Assembly: GCA_947454745.1 (NCBI GenBank)
Contig: CANGMV010000003.1
Coordinates: 1-16,697, forward strand
Reading direction: 5' to 3'
Source of the DNA: Bacteroidota bacterium
GTDB taxonomy: Bacteria; Bacteroidota; Bacteroidia; Chitinophagales; Chitinophagaceae
DNA: 16,697 nucleotides
Positions 14,209-16,697 of the stretch are shown here, in pieces (within the stretch, counting starts at the first letter, position 1; each line of letters begins with the position of its first letter). A program made the translations under genes and the position numbers. Below the pieces are notes generated by a model. The model saw nothing but the letters and a program-made list of their open reading frames with translations. It was not told the DNA's origin and ran no database searches.

Positions 14209-15408
14209 ATGGAGAAAGTTGTATTGGGTTTTAGCGGTGGATTGGATACCACATTTTGTGTAAAATACTTAACCGAGGATAAGGGATTAGAAGTACATAG
14301 TGTAATTGTAAACACTGGAGGATTTACCGAGGAGGAATTAAAAAAAGTAGAAGCACATGCCTATGCATTAGGCGTGAAAACGCACACAACAGTAAATGCA
14401 GTAAAAGGATATTACGATAGCATTATTAAATACTTGGTATACGGAAATGTATTAAAAAATAATACCTATCCTTTAAGTGTAAGTGCTGAGCGATTAAGCC
14501 AGGCATTACATATTGCGGAGCATGTAAAAAAAGTAGGCGCAAAATTAGTAGCACACGGAAGTACAGGCGCAGGTAATGACCAGGTACGTTTTGATATGAT
14601 TTTTCAAATCATGATTCCTGGAATTGAAATTTTAACACCTATACGTGATTTACAATTAAGTAGAGAAGCTGAAATTGAATACTTGAAAGGCAAGGGTGTG
14701 GACATGAATTTTGAGAAAGCAGCTTATTCTATTAATAAGGGTTTGTGGGGTACAAGTGTTGGGGGTAAAGAAACATTGAACTCAAAAGGAATGTTACCAG
14801 AAGCTGCATGGCCAACACAAATGACCAAGGAAGGAGCAACAGAGGAAATGGTAATTCGTTTTGAAAAAGGAGAAATTAAAAAAGTAAACGGTCAATCTTT
14901 CGCGCATCCAACCGAAGCAATTCAATATATACAATCTATTGCAGGTGCTTATGGTATAGGAAGAGATATACATGTAGGAGATACAATTATTGGTATTAAA
15001 GGTCGTGTTGGATTTGAAGCGGCTGCACCGATGGTAATTTTAAAAGCACATCACGCTTTAGAAAAACATGTTTTAACAAAATGGCAATTATCATGGAAGG
15101 ATCAGTTGGCATCGTTTTATGGTAACTGGTTGCATGAAGGACAAATATTAGATCCTGTAATGCGTGATATTGAAGCCTATTTAACCAATTCTCAAGAACA
15201 AGTAACAGGCGATGTGTTTATTCAATTAAATCCATATCGTTTTCAAATTATTGGTATAGAATCGGAGAACGATTTAATGAGTGCGAAGTTTGGTAAGTAT
15301 GGCGAAATGAATACAGGTTTTACGGGGGCCGATGTTAGAGGATTTACCAAAATATTTGGTAACCAGACTAGTATCTTCCACAATGTGAAGGAATCAAACA
15401 AAAAATAA
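14209..15408 (+). CDS. argG: Argininosuccinate synthase
   Basis: ArgG joins citrulline and aspartate, using ATP, to give argininosuccinate in the penultimate step of arginine synthesis in the cytoplasm. The product is 399 residues, normal for the family. The N-terminal ATP-pyrophosphatase loop is FSGGLDTT at 8-15. The GSTGAGNDQVRFD block at 117-129 binds citrulline and aspartate. YSINKGLWGTSVGG with the following KETL is the other conserved block. Although shorter motifs vary between ArgG subtypes, no key residue appears lost. It starts five bases after the GNAT stop with little room for a separate ribosome site, so translation is probably coupled. argC follows after 43 bases. Confidence 0.97.
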   Translation: MEKVVLGFSGGLDTTFCVKYLTEDKGLEVHSVIVNTGGFTEEELKKVEAHAYALGVKTHTTVNAVKGYYDSIIKYLVYGNVLKNNTYPLSVSAERLSQALHIAEHVKKVGAKLVAHGSTGAGNDQVRFDMIFQIMIPGIEILTPIRDLQLSREAEIEYLKGKGVDMNFEKAAYSINKGLWGTSVGGKETLNSKGMLPEAAWPTQMTKEGATEEMVIRFEKGEIKKVNGQSFAHPTEAIQYIQSIAGAYGIGRDIHVGDTIIGIKGRVGFEAAAPMVILKAHHALEKHVLTKWQLSWKDQLASFYGNWLHEGQILDPVMRDIEAYLTNSQEQVTGDVFIQLNPYRFQIIGIESENDLMSAKFGKYGEMNTGFTGADVRGFTKIFGNQTSIFHNVKESNKK

Positions 15409-15409
15409 A

Positions 15410-15430
15410 CTACCTCTTTTTAAGTGGTAG
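15410..15430 (+). other. Intercistronic hairpin between argG and argC
   Basis: CTACC (15410-15414) pairs with GGTAG (15426-15430). Inside it, CTT (15416-15418) pairs with AAG (15422-15424) after a T-T mismatch. It sits directly after the argG stop. No T tract follows, so it is not a full terminator. It may protect the upstream mRNA from 3' decay or mark a processing point. Confidence 0.45.
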
Positions 15431-15451
15431 CTAATTATAAAAAGAACTAAG

Positions 15452-16432
15452 ATGCAAAAAGTAAATATTGGAATTGTTGGGGGAGCGGGTTATACAGGTG
15501 GTGAATTGCTACGTGTATTGTTGCGCCATCCTAATGCGCATATTTCTTTTGTGCATAGTACGAGTAATGCGGGCGAATTAGTTAGTAAAGTGCATGCTGA
15601 TTTAGTGGGAGATACGGATTTAAAATTTGCAAGTGAATTAGATCAAAATATCGATGTGTTGTTTTTATGTGTGGGCCATGGAGATGCGAAAAAGTTTTTA
15701 GCGGCCAATGAAATCAAAGCCAGCATAAAAATTATTGACCTTTCGCAAGACTTTAGACTTGCAAGTACTTCCCATATCGGAGATAGAGCCTTTGTATATG
15801 GGTTACCAGAACTACAAAGAGATGCCATTAAAAATGCAGGCAATATCGCGAATCCAGGTTGTTTTGCAACCGCCATTCAATTGGGCTTATTGCCATTGGC
15901 GGCCAAAGGATTGCTAAACGATGTGTACACAACTGGTATTACAGGTTCTACAGGTGCAGGACAAGGATTAGCAGCGACGAGTCATTTTAGCTGGAGAGCA
16001 AACAATATTCAGGCTTACAAAACATTACAGCATCAACACTTACATGAAATAAGCCAGAGCTTAGCTCAATTGCAAGGCAATCAAAATGCCGAGGTCAATT
16101 TTGTACCATGGAGAGGTGATTTTACAAGGGGTATTTTTGTTACTTCGGTTGTAACTTGTGACTTGAGCACGGAAGCAGTATATGAGTTATACAATGCTTA
16201 TTATGAAGCACATCCATTTACACATGTTTCCAAAAACAATATCGATTTAAAACAAGTTGTTAATACCAATAAGTGTTTAATTCATATCGAAAAGCAAGGC
16301 AATAAATTAGCTATTCATTCAGCCATTGATAATTTATTAAAGGGAGCAGTTGGACAAGCGGTTCAAAATATGAATTTAATTTTCGAATTAGAAGAAACAA
16401 CAGGGTTACATTTAAAGGCAAATTATTTTTAA
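15452..16432 (+). CDS. argC: N-acyl-gamma-glutamyl-phosphate reductase
   Basis: ArgC reduces N-acetyl- (or N-succinyl-) glutamyl phosphate to the semialdehyde with NADPH, the third step of arginine synthesis. The product is 326 residues, a full-length short-form ArgC. The N-terminal dinucleotide-binding segment is GIVGGAGYTGGELLR at 7-21. The catalytic cysteine is C137 in NPGCFAT. The GSTGAGQG block follows, with the conserved histidine region HQHLHEI at 194-200 and PWRGDFTRGI further on. The acyl group used cannot be decided from the sequence. ATG 15452 is the first start after the intercistronic hairpin. The argD start lies 60 bases downstream on the same strand with no terminator between, so all four genes appear to form one operon. 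Confidence 0.96.
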   Translation: MQKVNIGIVGGAGYTGGELLRVLLRHPNAHISFVHSTSNAGELVSKVHADLVGDTDLKFASELDQNIDVLFLCVGHGDAKKFLAANEIKASIKIIDLSQDFRLASTSHIGDRAFVYGLPELQRDAIKNAGNIANPGCFATAIQLGLLPLAAKGLLNDVYTTGITGSTGAGQGLAATSHFSWRANNIQAYKTLQHQHLHEISQSLAQLQGNQNAEVNFVPWRGDFTRGIFVTSVVTCDLSTEAVYELYNAYYEAHPFTHVSKNNIDLKQVVNTNKCLIHIEKQGNKLAIHSAIDNLLKGAVGQAVQNMNLIFELEETTGLHLKANYF

Positions 16433-16492
16433 CCATATTAATTAGTAAAAGAAAAGCTAATAAGCGATTTTTTAAATAAAAAATTTAACATC

Positions 16493-16697
16493 ATGTCATT
16501 ATTCAAAGTATATCCTCTAAATCCAATCGCAATCACCAAAGCTGCTGGCAGCCGCGTGTGGGACGATAAGGGGCAGGAGTATTTAGATATGTATGGTGGA
16601 CATGCTGTTATTAGCATTGGACATACACACCCGCATTGGGTAAAGCGTATCGAGGATCAATTACATGCCATTGCTTTTTATTCTAATTCAGTGGTGA
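16493..16697 (+). CDS. argD: Acetylornithine (or succinylornithine) aminotransferase, N-terminal part
   Basis: Only the first 68 codons lie in the window and the frame is open at the right edge. The N-terminus, MSLFKVYPLNPIAITKA, is followed by GSRVWDDKGQEYLDMYGGHAVISIGHTHPHWV. This is the typical opening of class III PLP-dependent aminotransferases of the ArgD/OAT group. The PLP lysine and the rest of the fold are beyond the edge. The operon context (directly after argC) supports the ArgD assignment: transamination of N-acylglutamate semialdehyde to N-acylornithine. The related ornithine and succinylornithine aminotransferases cannot be excluded from this fragment alone. ATG 16493 follows an AT-only inverted repeat (TTTTTT/AAAAAA) in the argC-argD gap. 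Confidence 0.85.
   Translation, partial: MSLFKVYPLNPIAITKAAGSRVWDDKGQEYLDMYGGHAVISIGHTHPHWVKRIEDQLHAIAFYSNSVV

Noticed and set aside
1..16697. CRISPR arrays, tRNA or rRNA genes, insertion sequences, phage or defence genes
   Set aside because: No regularly spaced repeats, tRNA-like cloverleaf, transposase motif or terminal repeats were seen. The gene content is ordinary metabolic and housekeeping.

Overview
This window looks like chromosomal DNA of a Bacteroidota bacterium, most likely from the Chitinophagaceae or a close relative. Three things point there. Several genes are preceded by the Bacteroidota-type -7 promoter element TAnnTTTG. The gene set (futalosine-pathway mqnC, a PadR/PspC operon, paired M16 peptidases, a GNAT-argG-argC-argD arginine cluster) is typical of that phylum. 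The DNA is AT-rich with weak or absent Shine-Dalgarno sequences. The family-level placement is inference. I see no insertion sequence, phage gene, CRISPR array, tRNA or rRNA.

Layout. 1-991 (minus): 3'-truncated mqnC (menaquinone synthesis), divergent from an M16 zinc-peptidase pair (1109-2353 catalytic, 2384-3667 non-catalytic), which ends in a strong terminator. 3749-6502: a perfect 13-bp inverted repeat at the promoter of a PadR-family repressor, followed 10 bp later by a 769-aa membrane protein with two PspC domains, then a terminator. 6619-7713: gcvT with its own promoter and terminator. 7831-8187: a short single-stranded-DNA-binding protein without the acidic tail. 8209-8946: a ComB-type phosphatase. 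9021-12782: a 1253-aa SNF2 helicase with two SWIM zinc fingers. 12838-13161 (minus): a small YHS-domain lipoprotein converging on the helicase. 13556 to the right edge: an arginine operon with a GNAT acyltransferase (probably the first step), argG, argC and the start of argD.

The most unusual part is the roughly 240-base leader before the arginine operon (about 13317-13555). It holds an unlisted small ORF (13336-13461, 41 codons, or 39 from the second ATG) whose end reads ...SPRRGF, with tandem arginine codons just before a double stop (TGA TAG). The same RNA carries three copies of CTATCAG and one complementary CTGATAG. The complement overlaps the leader stop codon and can pair with only one copy at a time. 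Two copies lie in the loops of small hairpins, one of which holds the leader's ribosome-binding site. This resembles an arginine-sensing attenuator or arrest-peptide switch, but no conventional + strand terminator follows the last hairpin, so the mechanism is open.

Several starts were moved downstream of the longest open frame because the -7 element overlaps or follows the upstream TTG or ATG. In comB, and probably in the first M16 gene, the promoter sits so close to the start that the mRNA would be leaderless or nearly so.
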